Positions 34,901-44,933 of a DNA stretch of 59,878 bases are shown piece after piece (the stretch's first letter is position 1; every line of letters begins with the position of its first letter). The stretch comes from Perkinsus chesapeaki. Its lineage: Eukaryota; Perkinsozoa; Perkinsida; Perkinsidae. The notes beneath the pieces were generated by a model. It worked only from the letters and a program-made list of their open reading frames with translations, did not search any database and was not told the origin of the DNA. A program made the position numbers and the translations under genes. The stretch covers positions 1-59,878 of the forward strand of contig JAAPAO010000158.1 of assembly GCA_013115145.1 (NCBI GenBank), read 5' to 3'.

Positions 34901-35918
34901 CCTGAAAAAACAACGCTCCTTAGCACTCACCGGAGATCTCATAGAAACTAGTGGATAATAAGGTATATAATATAATCAATAAGTGGTGTATACCTTTAAA
35001 CATTTTAGTGTTATTATTGACAAATCAATTGCCCTAATGACCCATTCCCAACGCTCATTAAACCAATTCTGAGATTCAGAATCGATTCCAACATCGCATG
35101 TTAGGTGTAAAAAGCAGTTCTGGAGTTGATTCTGAATTTCAAAACAGGTCATTGAACGATCCCATTCCAGTTCATCAAAATACAATTTATTATCAGTAGT
35201 ATCGCCACCATAACAGGTAATATACTATTTGAAAGGCACCGAGTGCTCGGAGATACAGTGAGCCAGTTCGGAGTCGGTTCCTCCCTTGTCAATTTGTGTT
35301 GTCACACAACCGTCTGTACAAACTATTACAACATTCTATTATTTGATCAACTGCCACTAAAAGTTCCACCATCAATAAAATGATCATCATCTTCAACGAT
35401 CTCCTCTCCACTCCATCGAAACTGGCTTTCACCGCCAAAGCGATTGGGTCTCCTTCACAAGATGCCCGATACACGCGAAATTCAACATGTCGTTAAAATT
35501 CGGTCGTGGAAAATATAGCTGTCACTTCGCAGGTATATTTTCCACCATCGTTCTCTCAATCGCCCGATCATCCCAAATAGCCCCTCCCCACTCACCCCGA
35601 ATTAGCGTCCATTCCAAACCCCGAATCCAATACAGAAAATAACGGAGGAGCCGGATATTCGTCCACTTGAACAAACGGCGCAGTGTTAAGGCCGCTGCCC
35701 GTCGGATCTCGAGGCGCTGCTGGCAGACTCCCGGCGCTGCTGCTAGGTGCTCCTTGCCCACCTTTCGATTGAGACGACTCTCGGGAGTTTTCAGAAACAA
35801 GACCCGAGGGATATGTCAACTTATCCGACATAATAACAGATAAATTATCTGCCAGAAAATTTACAGAAAAAATTCGGGAAAACGACGCAACAATTAATTG
35901 AATGGTAAATAGAAACAC
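31941..35918 (-). CDS. Unidentified multi-exon protein with Gln/Asn/His-rich tail
   Basis: Several minus-strand blocks read as coding. They are 35600-35829 (MSDKLTYPSGLVSENSRESS, Ser/Pro/Gly-rich), about 35380-35470 (YRASCEGDPIALAVKASFDG), 34976-35185 (LYFDELEWDRSMTCFEIQNQ, acidic, Trp-rich) and about 34710-34920 (an Ala/Pro stretch, then LLLQHAMGLTIDILVTYGVS). Further 3' are 33782-33929 (VRFSNDDVNTLTRLAVEVCQ), about 32447-32560 (SPDNSPIDMNLAAYPSI), about 32270-32391, and the last block 31941-32234. That block begins CPPGEIKRRKKEKLQIIKLL and then has runs of Gln, Ser, Thr and His before YTSEY-stop. The basic segment could bind nucleic acid. The N gap falls in one intron. No family is recognised, and the gene may in fact be two. 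Confidence 0.5.
32406..32430 (-). repeat. GGGTTT-type tract
   Basis: GAAAACCCGAAACCCGAAAA on the + strand, a few bases downstream of a GTAAGTGGG donor in the sense strand of the unidentified gene. Confidence 0.65.
32860..32882 (-). repeat. GGGTTT-type tract
   Basis: GAAAACCCGAAACCCAAAAC on the + strand, in probable intron sequence of the unidentified gene. Confidence 0.6.
33103..33365. repeat. 17-bp minisatellite interrupted by an assembly gap
   Basis: Copies of AATATAATAGAAGTATT with one variant position (G/A) lie on both sides of 98 N (33197-33294). The gap almost certainly spans more copies, so true array length is unknown. Confidence 0.95.
33756..33774 (-). repeat. GC-rich intron motif copy 7
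   Basis: ATATTTCGTGGCGCGCAAGA on the + strand, within 25 nt of a GTAATA donor of the unidentified gene. Confidence 0.6.
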
Positions 35919-35985
35919 CGCAGCAGGCAGTAAGAGTATCTTTCGACCGTTTCACATCAACTTCAAGCGCACTGCAAAGATTTAT

Positions 35986-38900
35986 TCATCGCTTGTCGTC
36001 GGAGTTGTCACTGTTGGTTTTTTGCCAAGTATGATAGTAACGAGATTGGGATGATACTTTAAAGACGGGGTAGCTGTTGTGGTGGATTGATCTATGGAAC
36101 CTAAAGTCACGCGCCGCTTAATTACCCCGCCCGAATCGAACTCCATGAATGTGATCGAATAACCGTAGTGTGATTTATTTAACAACGATGAGCGAAAAGT
36201 TTGCCGGAAAATTTAAAAAAATTTCCCGAAAAATTCCTGTTTTTTCATCCCCTCAGACACGAGTGTGTCTTATCTGTTAGGAAGCCCCCGGGCAATGCCC
36301 AGCACGCAGCAACTTTGAAGAGCTTTCAAGTGATTTTAATATCCCCCAAAACACCGTTGCCAAGATTCGAACCCGCAACCTTCACTTTCTAGCTATAAGA
36401 TGCTCCACAACAACACAAAGGTACTTTCCAAGAATTGAACCCACGCCCTCTCGATTACGGGACATACTCCTTATCCATTACACCATACTTACCGGCGGCT
36501 AACTGCTTCAACACCAACACATTGGAAAGTATGACTCTCCTCATCTGCTGTACATCCCTCTCAGTTCGAGCATCCGCCATCGAACGCTTCCCCAATGCCT
36601 CCAAGAAAAAACTTGTTCTATTTAACGAATTTATCGTAGACGTCACCACTTGCTGTAACCCTGAATAAAAAACGAAATATCCTAGCGGAGCGAAGCAGGA
36701 CAGCTTTACCAAAATTAATTTGCCACAAAGCCGTCGGGAAAATTAGGAAAGTATGCGATACTCTCAAGAGTAGCTGAACACGTTGAGACTACCCTGGTCC
36801 ACAGTTCGTCGGACAAGGGTCAACTATATGCTGGCATACATTTATTTGCTATTGTACTTACTACTACTATTAAAGTAATTAGTACTGATACGTATGTACC
36901 AATAGGAGTGTATACCTATATGAGGGGGAACTACCGATTATATCGTATAAATAGAGTATCAATCTATAATATATAGTAATTATTGTATTGCTATTAGTAT
37001 CTATATCCGTATAATTAAACATGTATTATAATTATTCATAACTAACCTATAAGCTGTATTGATATTAATATACTGTATAATACTAGACATTTAATGTTTA
37101 TAAAATATGATTAAAGTAGATACCCCGCCCTTGCACCACCACCACCACACTGTATACTAATTTATTAATATATGATAATACTAATATCTTACCATACTAC
37201 TTTTTACTATTAGTAATAGTCTATTATTCAAATTATATAATTATTATTACTTAGTATTATTACATTTAAGTATATAAATACATAGTATAGTAGTATATAG
37301 TATATATTATAAGTACTTATACATACACTATTTATAATTAATTACACTATTATTAATTATTATATAATATAATAGTACGCTCTTACCATATCATTAATAA
37401 GTAATAATAATCACTATTGACAGTATATTATCAATACAAAGTGATACTCAAAAAATGCACAATACCCCTGAAAATAAAAATAAATTTAATAATTTTACAG
37501 GAGAGTTCAACCATTCTCCAAAACTCAGACCAAGAAGATCTGGCTCCCCAGGAGGTTGCTAAGATATTTTGCATCTTCCCAGGAGGTTGCTAAGATAGTT
37601 TGCATCTTCCCAGGAGGTTGCTAAGATATTTTTCATCTTCCCAGGAGGTTGCTAAGATATTTTTCATCTTCCCAGGAGGTTGCTAAGATATTTTGCATCT
37701 TCCCAGGAGGTTGCTAAGATATTTTGCATCTTCCCAGGAGGTTGCTAAGATATTTTTAATCCAACCTTCCTCGCCCACCCATATTTGCGTCCGATTGATC
37801 TTTTCCGGTCACTGCCATCGCCGTGGACTGCAGGAAGTCAGCAAAGGTCAACTCGTGAGGAAGACGGTAACTGAAATGCGATTCACGCGCGCCACGAAAT
37901 TATACAACAACTACGGAAATTCTGTACGAAAATACAATATTACCACCAGAAAAATGACAACTTGCCTGGAAATAAGCGTCTGAATTCGCACCGCAAATCG
38001 AGATGCGATCGATCTCGCCGCCGCCTCCGTTGGAGCATTCATAAAACCAATGTATTGCAGAGCCAGTATCATGCGGAATGTACCTGAGGTTGAATAGATA
38101 AATCTTGATCGATAAAGATACTCCGACCTACAAGACTCCGCCAAGTAGTTGCGGCAAAACGACTGATACCTTTTACTTCGCTCATCATTGAGGAGTGCAA
38201 GCATGAATGACAAAATTGGGTCCAGAAAATAGCCTGGACTATCGACTGGATAGAATAATACTTCACAGAAATAACCCACAATTTTCACGTCCAATCTCTA
38301 TAGCGATTCTGTGGAGGAATTCTCCTTATTCAACTGGGAACGTCCGAGAGATATACCACAATAATTGTGTGATGTACGAAAACCCGAAACCCAGAAACCC
38401 AGAAACCCAGAAACCCAGAAAAGGGGAGCTTCGGTGCTACCCTGAATAGTCTCCATTCTAGCTTGTAAGAGTGCCATGTCGTTGGTTGGCTCTGGTGGAG
38501 GCAGTTGACGATTCTTACGCTCACTCCTTCGGACGTGACGAGGCTTTGAGGCCAGGTCGAGCGCCGAGAGCATCTCACGAAGGGCGTACAACTGAAGGAG
38601 ACAGGAAAGATACGAAATAGGTTAAAATAGATAATAATATTAATAAAAGATACCAAATAGGTTGAAATAGATAAAAATATTAATAAAAGATACCAAATAG
38701 GTTGAAATAGATAATAATATTAATAAAAGATACCAAATAGGTTAATTGATGTACCTTCTTCTTACCCTAACTCCAATAAGATAATCCTCAAACCATAGTA
38801 ACATTGGCATCTCCTCATTATCAGCCAAACCAAGTTCAAATGTCAGCTGCATCTCAATCTGCATAAGACTGATCGCCGAATCAGTGACCCAAGTCCATGT

Positions 38901-40791
38901 CGGTCGGCTGAACCCAAGTCGCTTGCCGTATGTTATCTCCAGCAACTCATCAAATCCGAAGGCCTGAAAGATTCCAAATGAGGTCGATTCCGTGTAAAGT
39001 ATGTTCCTTGGCTCCTCAAACCCCCCAAAAGCCCGAAAGGTGTTGTTGCCCTTCAAGAGCATATTGTCACGTTGCCATCCGCTCCCGCAAATCCCAACGA
39101 GGACACGTTTACTCTGTAAAAGCTAAAAATAAGAAAAAATTTCTTCCCGTAAATTGAACAAGCTCACCAGCATCAACCTATTGCAACGAGGAGAATACTC
39201 AGGAATAGTCTTAACCATAATTGAATTTCAGGAGCCCCACAACCATGCCGAAACTATTCGGGCAGACTCGCTACTAGCACGAGGAGCGATTCATCAACCC
39301 CGCACCCACCAACCGCCGCCCCATCTACCACCTGGGTTTGCAATATATTATAATCCGGCAGCAGCTTGGGTATATTACGGTACTGCCTCGATCGACTTCT
39401 TAACAATGTCCTCGTTCTCAGCTGAAGTGTCCTAGTGCAGTTCATCAATATATCGGCGGAGATCTCCTTGTGGACTGTCCACACGTCACTTGGCACTCCC
39501 ATCGCTTGCAAGGATTCCTATACAGCAGCAGCAACAACCGGGTGCGGTACGGGAAAGATTGTGGAGAAAAAATTCAGCCACCGAAAATTTTACGTTAAGT
39601 TTCGGAATGTTTGCAAGCCTATACGCATCCAGGGGTAAGCCTCATTTCCTATTAAACTTGAACTGTTTTATTATATAAATATTTCTTAATAAAAGCTTTG
39701 CTAATAATACCACTCTTCCGCGGCCGCCATTGAAGCGAGGATAATAATGTATCCCAATTCACCCGTCCTACCTTGGCGAACTTCTCCATATCGATGGTGT
39801 CCATCACCCGCAAACTTATGATCGACCGAACAAGTGGTTGCTGTCCGGCGCTGCCATGTCGAAGGTCCTCGAGGAAGTGCTCGAGATTGTCGACATTCTC
39901 AACCCTGGCGAGGCCTTCAAATGCGTAACCGATATCAGTAACCAGCGAGTCCATACTAGAGTAAGCATCCTCTCTATTCAAAGAGGGAACTTGGCGCGGT
40001 GGGCCTGACAACAACCATATTTACTAAACCCTCTACCACAAACCCGCACAGGTTCTATCCTCACCTGGGGGCATATCGGCGTTATTAACACTTGCATCAA
40101 ATAGCCTGTCGAGCTGTTTCTGTCGACTTTCCTCACCAACCAGCACCGCGTCCCGACCGGCTTTCTGTAGGGCATCCAAAACATCATCGACGCTTCTTCT
40201 GGTGCATCCGTCCGCTTGGTTGCTCCGGGCGCTCTCCAAGACCATTTCAAGTCGCTCGAGAGCCTCTATTCGACCTCCTAAAATATCTTCGACCTTCGGC
40301 AACTTTTTCTGGTCCAGCTTTGCGCCCAACAAAGCTAGAGGTGCATCCTCATCAGCAACAACTTCAGATTCAATCATGATCTCCCTGGCCAGCCAAGCGG
40401 TCCTCAAAGCAACAGACAAGAAGTATTTCAATCCCTCGTGGTTCACTATTGTCAGGTCGTGACAGAGAACACACGACCATACAGTCTGGAGAGTAGTATT
40501 GCCATTAAAATACAGATACAGCATAGCGATCATCTTATCACTGATGTACTTAGCATCATCATCGCTAATGACACCAACGCTCTTGATCAGCTCCTCCACA
40601 TTCGGCGAGGGATGCACCCCAACGTCCATCTTGGGCTGCATCAGTTCGATAGCGCTCATGGCCTCAAAGGGACTGTAATCCTTGTCGTGGACCATTTCAC
40701 CGAGGCCCATGGAGCCACAGGCCTGTGAGACAGACTCGGTGATGTCGGACCAGTCAGCGTCGTTGGGGGTCGAGTGGGCGATAGTGCTCAT
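35986..40791 (-). CDS. NAA35: NAA35/MAK10, auxiliary subunit of N-terminal acetyltransferase NatC
   Basis: NAA35 helps NatC acetylate N-termini co-translationally at the ribosome. Eight exons join in phase to 727 codons: 40065-40791, 39772-40004, 39332-39517, 38766-39122, 38441-38591, 37966-38233, 37779-37870, 36493-36660. Exon 1 has DWSDITESVSQACGSMGLGE, HDKDYSPFEAMSAIELMQPK and MDVG, the hallmark Mak10 block. Later matches include GPPRQVPSLNREDAYSSMDS, the basic helix RTLLRSRSRQYRNIPKLLPD and SLNRTSFFLEALGKRS. Length agrees with animal NAA35 (about 725). The last exon is not settled. EFDSGG near 36125-36145 is followed either by read-through to 35982 (KYHPNLVTIIL) or, after a 25-nt intron, by a frame with NSYPVFKV ending at 35986; no clean 3' splice site leads into it. 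The intron after exon 6 appears to start with GC. Confidence 0.9.
36107..36123 (-). repeat. GC-rich intron motif copy 8
   Basis: TCACGCGCCGCTTAATT on the + strand. In the sense strand it starts GTAATTAAG and is followed by TTTAG, so motif and splice signals together would make a 25-nt intron in the last part of NAA35. Confidence 0.45.
37547..37757. repeat. 31-bp minisatellite in a NAA35 intron
   Basis: About seven copies with period 31; the + strand unit contains CCCAGGAGGTTGCTAAGATA. It lies at the 5' end of the 1.1-kb intron between exons 7 and 8. Confidence 0.96.
37883..37901 (-). repeat. GC-rich intron motif copy 9
   Basis: TCACGCGCGCCACGAAATT on the + strand, inside the 95-nt NAA35 intron 37871-37965. 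Confidence 0.75.
38378..38424 (-). repeat. GGGTTTC array in a NAA35 intron
   Basis: Five GGG runs spaced by TTTCT or TTTC in the transcript sense, just after the GTAGCA donor of NAA35 exon 5 (38441). Confidence 0.85.
38609..38743. repeat. 40-bp tandem repeat in a NAA35 intron
   Basis: About 3.4 copies of a unit beginning GATACCAAATAGGTTGAAAT, filling most of the intron 38592-38765. Confidence 0.93.
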
Positions 40792-40978
40792 AAGGAAGAA
40801 TAAAAAGGAACTCTGTAGGAATAATGAATGTGTGTTAGTCTTCCCTTCAACAACATATCTCCCTGCACCATCATGAGCAGTCGACTAAATCTTAGTAAAA
40901 AAATTTTCCTCATATTTACAATATATTAAACTGTTAGATTATATTGACAATATTGGTTCACTGTGACATTCATTTTTA

Positions 40979-41720
40979 CTACAAACCATATATAAACCTA
41001 GTGCGATATAACCCTCCACGACAACCCTCAAGCCAGCCTCCATTCCGTGGTTCATTTTCGCCAAAGGACACTCCCGAGACGGACCACTCAACTTCACTGT
41101 GTATCCCATATGACGCCTCTGCACTCCACCTTATCTTTACCGGGATCCCATCAACCCCCAGGTTTAGTGAGATAAAGGGAGCCACAGATACACCGACGAC
41201 TTTCCGGTATGTCTGATAAGCCCCTCAATTTGCCACCCTCACACGTACACAGAAGTTGCTGTCCTGCTCGTCATGAACCAACGATGATCCACACCAGCTC
41301 CCGTGTCACCATCCAACAAACACGCCTAAAGCTTGCTGGACCTTATGAAGACTTGAGAAGATATAAATTAAAAGTCAAATAATACATATTAATATCCCAC
41401 AAGGCCTTGATAAAAAAACAGAAAGTGGCATAAATAAAACATTTTCCACGGTGTTATAGCGCCAATCGCTAAGTGCAGTACAAAATTTTTGGCGCATTTT
41501 TCCCGGAATTCCTCCCAACTTGAGCTCCTCCTGCCAGTATTTCTCAACCTCCTCTCAAGCCCCGGGCCCATTCCTCGTGCCAAGGTCCGGTGCGAAAAAA
41601 ACAAACTCAAGAAGCATCTTGCCCATACGGTCCTTAGTCCGCAAACCACCGCCAACCGAAAGAATGCATTTTCCATTGCCTATATAAAATATATGAATAT
41701 AGATGGGTAAACTCTTAAAA
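40979..41720 (-). CDS. Unidentified multi-exon gene with an in-frame TGA
   Basis: Two blocks read as coding. The block 41690 to about 41400 starts after TTTTATAG with GNGKCILSVGGGLRTKDRMG and continues FVFFAPDLGTRNGPGA. It meets TGA at 41555-41557 and goes on in the same frame with EEVEKYWQEELKLGGIPGKM and RQKFCTALSDWRYNTVENV. The block about 41205-40995 reads VSVAPFISLNLGVDGIPVKI then EVEWSVSGVSFGENEPRNGG and ends at a possible donor, GCACTAG-GTTTAT. The good sequence on both sides suggests that the TGA is a mutation, is recoded, or is removed by an unrecognised short intron. No family is recognised. Confidence 0.45.
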
Positions 41721-42210
41721 GAGGACGGCTTCGGGAGGCGGCGAAGGGAGGACTGCAAAAAGCGCGCGCCCCGATGGTAGCATGACGCTCCACCATAACA
41801 TGACGAACCCTATCATCGGGCTTAATAATAGTAACTTATTATTACAAACGATTATCATTAAATTTAGGCGGAAATAATCTCCCCTCGAAGCGTGTTGACC
41901 CGGCCAACCTGACCGTGATCTGACAAGTTCCAAAGATCAGCTGCATACCAAAGCTTAAGCCAGACCTTTACCTTGAAACTAGAACGGTTTAAATGGATGT
42001 AAAAATTGATAGGCAAATTAAGTTCCTATGTGGGAACGCAGAGTTGAGTACAGAAAAGCAAATTGACCAACGCAAATCGAGTAGATCTGCACCGTAGGCA
42101 TCCCTGGACGGCATTGACAGATTAATAATAATCAACCATAAAGTTGATCCAAACTTACGTCTGGTAAAATAAGTCTCTGAAGAGCATTCGCTCCTGATAG
42201 TATATAAAAT
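41721..42210. other. No gene supported
   Basis: AT-rich sequence between the unidentified gene and the DMT transporter. A short 5' exon (SSLRRLPKPSSFK, 41709-41750) may belong to the former. Confidence 0.35.
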
Positions 42211-43338
42211 TTAAACGGCACCACTGGTCTTCTCATTTTGTATGAGATTTGCACCACACTCCTTCTGGGCTGCCTCCTGGCGAGCCTTTTTCTCGTTGTA
42301 CTTCTTGGTAAAGTAACCATAGGCAATCACACCAGCAATTGAAAGGAGAGCTGATAAAAGCGTTAGTGTTCGCTGCCAGCGGTCCACGGGGAAAACACAG
42401 TACTTGTCATTCGCCGAGCAATATATTAGATGGGATATAAATACGTATGTACCAGTCTTAAGGCCCTTAGTGATAGCAGTTCCGACATTCCCTATGCGAC
42501 CAAGCAGCAGGAAGAAACCTGCAGCGTGGAGGAAATTTGCAAGGGTAAAGAGGAAGTACCAGAAAGCCACCCACGGTACGGTAGATCCCTTGGAGTCGAT
42601 CTCGTCAAGTATTTGGGATTGAACGCGCCAAGACGTCCAAGCGATGAAGTAAATCGCATAGGCTATTATGGAGTAGAGACCGATGAAGCCCGACAAGCGT
42701 GTTGGCGGGAAGTCATAGGTCTTGATATAGTACTCGTTGATGATGTTGGTAAGAGAATGCATAAAGCAGCCGCACAGTATAAGAACGGTACCAAGGACGA
42801 GGGAGCTTGATCCGGAGACAGAGTTAACAAAAGATTTCATAGCCACACCGACGATGACCACAGTAATAGCCACGAGCTGCCATATAGAGAAGCGGGCCTT
42901 GAGGAAAACAAATGCCAATACGACAGTCCACACAATACAGGAATTATAAAGAATTGTGAAGATCTGTGCGCCGGCCAGCACGACACCGAACTGGATTAGA
43001 ACCTGTGACACCAAGTCGACCGTGGCTGGAATGAAGGCTCGCTTCCAATCACACTTTAACCAAGATTTCCTCGCCGGCAGGAAGCCAACGAGCAAGTTGC
43101 CCAAGGCGTTCGCTGCAAAGGTCAGCAAGTGGACGGTATCAGTGCCACCTCCTCCGTTGTTTCGTATTTGATCCAGACATAAGTTCTGTAGAATAGCCGA
43201 ACCCACAAAGATGAAAATTAGAGGCCAAAAGTTGAACTCCTCGATAAAGCGGGCCACGCGGCCCTTGGAAGATGCCTGCGCCTCATCGACCACGGACGGC
43301 GGTTTTATCTCCGAGTCTTGAGTGCGTAGCGCTGACAT
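42211..43338 (-). CDS. Drug/metabolite transporter (DMT) superfamily, SLC35-like
   Basis: This is an intronless gene of 375 codons starting MSALRTQDSEIKPPS. About ten hydrophobic helices are visible, from FWPLIFIFVGSAILQNL to LTLLSALLSIAGVIAYGYF. The central segment (GAQIFTILYNSCIVWTVVLA then FLKARFSIWQLVAITVVIVG) is the EamA/nucleotide-sugar-transporter pattern in which a helix pair ends in a conserved basic loop. The C-terminus is Lys/Glu-rich (KKYNEKKARQEAAQKE) and cytosolic. The family exchanges nucleotide sugars, thiamine or other metabolites across Golgi, ER or plasma membrane; the substrate cannot be read from sequence. CRT-like relatives lie 3-6 kb further on the same strand but are not close. 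Confidence 0.82.
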   Translation of the reverse strand: MSALRTQDSEIKPPSVVDEAQASSKGRVARFIEEFNFWPLIFIFVGSAILQNLCLDQIRNNGGGGTDTVHLLTFAANALGNLLVGFLPARKSWLKCDWKRAFIPATVDLVSQVLIQFGVVLAGAQIFTILYNSCIVWTVVLAFVFLKARFSIWQLVAITVVIVGVAMKSFVNSVSGSSSLVLGTVLILCGCFMHSLTNIINEYYIKTYDFPPTRLSGFIGLYSIIAYAIYFIAWTSWRVQSQILDEIDSKGSTVPWVAFWYFLFTLANFLHAAGFFLLLGRIGNVGTAITKGLKTGTYVFISHLIYCSANDKYCVFPVDRWQRTLTLLSALLSIAGVIAYGYFTKKYNEKKARQEAAQKECGANLIQNEKTSGAV

Positions 43339-43759
43339 TGGGGGAAGTGAGGAATAAACTGTACCGAAACTGTGCGATGATCAAACGCGCGTCACACTTG
43401 CTCGGCGTCACCACCGGCGAGCGAAAATTGTGCTGCAAGCTCGACCGTGGATGGCCCCTGGTCGACGTGCCGTAGCACGGGGAACAGGGACGATACGATG
43501 GAGCTACCGGATGCACACAAACACAGCCAGTAGGTGCCTTCCTAATGTTTGTGAATGCAATATTATGGTCCGATGAGGTACGCGAGTTCGGTGGCGCGAT
43601 TTCGGTCACGACTGGTGTGGTAGCCGAACGCCAAAAGTGGTGGCTTAGTTAGACTAACCATTCGCGAACTGCAGAGTGGGAGTGTGAATATTGCACTCAA
43701 TTGAGTGTACAATACCTCCACTGTTCTTGTTTGATCCATTACGGCAGCAGATTGGCAAG

Positions 43760-43815
43760 GAGTCGGTCGAACCGACTCGGTTCTATCGGCGATGTTAAGA
43801 CTCTTGACATCGCCG
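43760..43815. repeat. Pair of adjacent perfect hairpins
   Basis: GAGTCGGT-cga-ACCGACTC (43760-43778) is followed by CGGCGATGT (43787-43795) and ACATCGCCG (43807-43815) around an 11-nt loop. Confidence 0.88.
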
Positions 43816-43894
43816 GTAACGAAGGCTCTTAACTTAAGACGTAAACTCACTGGCTCGTGTGCCAGAAATTCTAAGACGAGCGTCCTCCTCCCGA

Positions 43895-44449
43895 TCAGTA
43901 CACGAATTTGCCACTATTGTTATACGTCCAGCGCATGGTGGCAAAAACTCGGCTCCGATAGAGGCGAATGATGGGTATATGACCCACAATATTTTCGCGC
44001 GTGCCGACTCGTTTTAATTTAAAGCCTATTAAGTGGTAAAATGGCGCTTTCACTCTTCCCTGTAGCACCGTGTGATGACCACCACAGCGGTGGGTTCCGT
44101 GGCGAAGGGAAAGCCATATATTCCTTTTCAATGAGTTGCAGGCCGTAGTGCTTGAACGAAAGTGAATTCTTTGCACGCGTTCGTAGTAGGAGGTTTCTGT
44201 GTTCTTTCCGCTTGTACCGTTTGTAGCTTTATGCCTGCTCGGAGCAATGGAGCAGGCTGCTCCATTGCTTGTAAATTGATTCTGCTCAATCACGTCTAGC
44301 TCCGAGTCTTCATATTCCCGGTTGCTGTACTCAGTCGCAGGAAAGCGATAGAGGACTATTCCTTGCCGAATACCCGCTATTTCACCGCGAGCCCTGACCG
44401 CCTGTGGGCCATCGCGAACCGTAAAGGTCATCGCTATAAAGCTTTCCAC
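43895..44449 (-). CDS. Hypothetical protein, possible repeat-derived gene
   Basis: This is a single frame of 184 codons starting MESFIAMTFTVRDGPQAVRA. It is basic in its second half (RNIWLSLRHGTHRCGGHHTV, GFKLKRVGTREN) and has no membrane segment or signal peptide. DNA at about 44188-44240 resembles 56790-56845 closely (roughly three quarters identical over 50 nt by eye), so the segment belongs to a dispersed family. A 13-bp perfect hairpin lies inside the frame (44243-44269) and encodes part of SNGAACSIAPS. It could be the remains of a mobile element rather than a host gene. Confidence 0.4.
   Translation of the reverse strand: MESFIAMTFTVRDGPQAVRARGEIAGIRQGIVLYRFPATEYSNREYEDSELDVIEQNQFTSNGAACSIAPSRHKATNGTSGKNTETSYYERVQRIHFRSSTTACNSLKRNIWLSLRHGTHRCGGHHTVLQGRVKAPFYHLIGFKLKRVGTRENIVGHIPIIRLYRSRVFATMRWTYNNSGKFVY
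44243..44269. repeat. Perfect 13-bp hairpin
   Basis: AGCAATGGAGCAG, one G, then CTGCTCCATTGCT. Confidence 0.92.
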
Positions 44450-44933
44450 TATGGCAGATAGTACTAGTTATCCTACTACTAGAATGAAGGGTTCCCAGCA
44501 GGAATACGTGTGAACATTTTTGGTCCTGTTTTGAAAGAGTTGCCACCATAAGTCCATGTAGGGACACTTTCGGACCTCGATTGAGCTTCAAGTGAAGCTA
44601 AAGGGATCCCCGGTTGAACGTAGGTCTTCTAGAAACGTTCGCCATGTTGGGATGATTCTAGATGCCACTAAGTAACACAAGTCGATATTATAAATGTCGC
44701 CAAGGTATTTCCTAACCTGCTGCTTACGGAATCTTATGTAGATATTCGCAATTATTATTATTAGTATTGTTATTAATAAGCCTCAATGTCGAAGTGCAGA
44801 ATACAAGGGGAAGCAATAGCCTGTGATTGAATGATCGCTTTACAACCCTCAATTGTAGTGGAACAATTACAATACCACGTCTCGACGACAAGAAAGTAGT
44901 AGATAATACAAGTAATGGAAATGACCAAAAGGA

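Noticed and set aside
37547-37757. 31-bp array considered as a CRISPR
   Set aside because: Units are contiguous with no spacers, and the sequence is a eukaryotic intron.
40092-40728. Three + strand ORFs of 86-96 codons
   Set aside because: They are antisense shadows of NAA35 exon 1.
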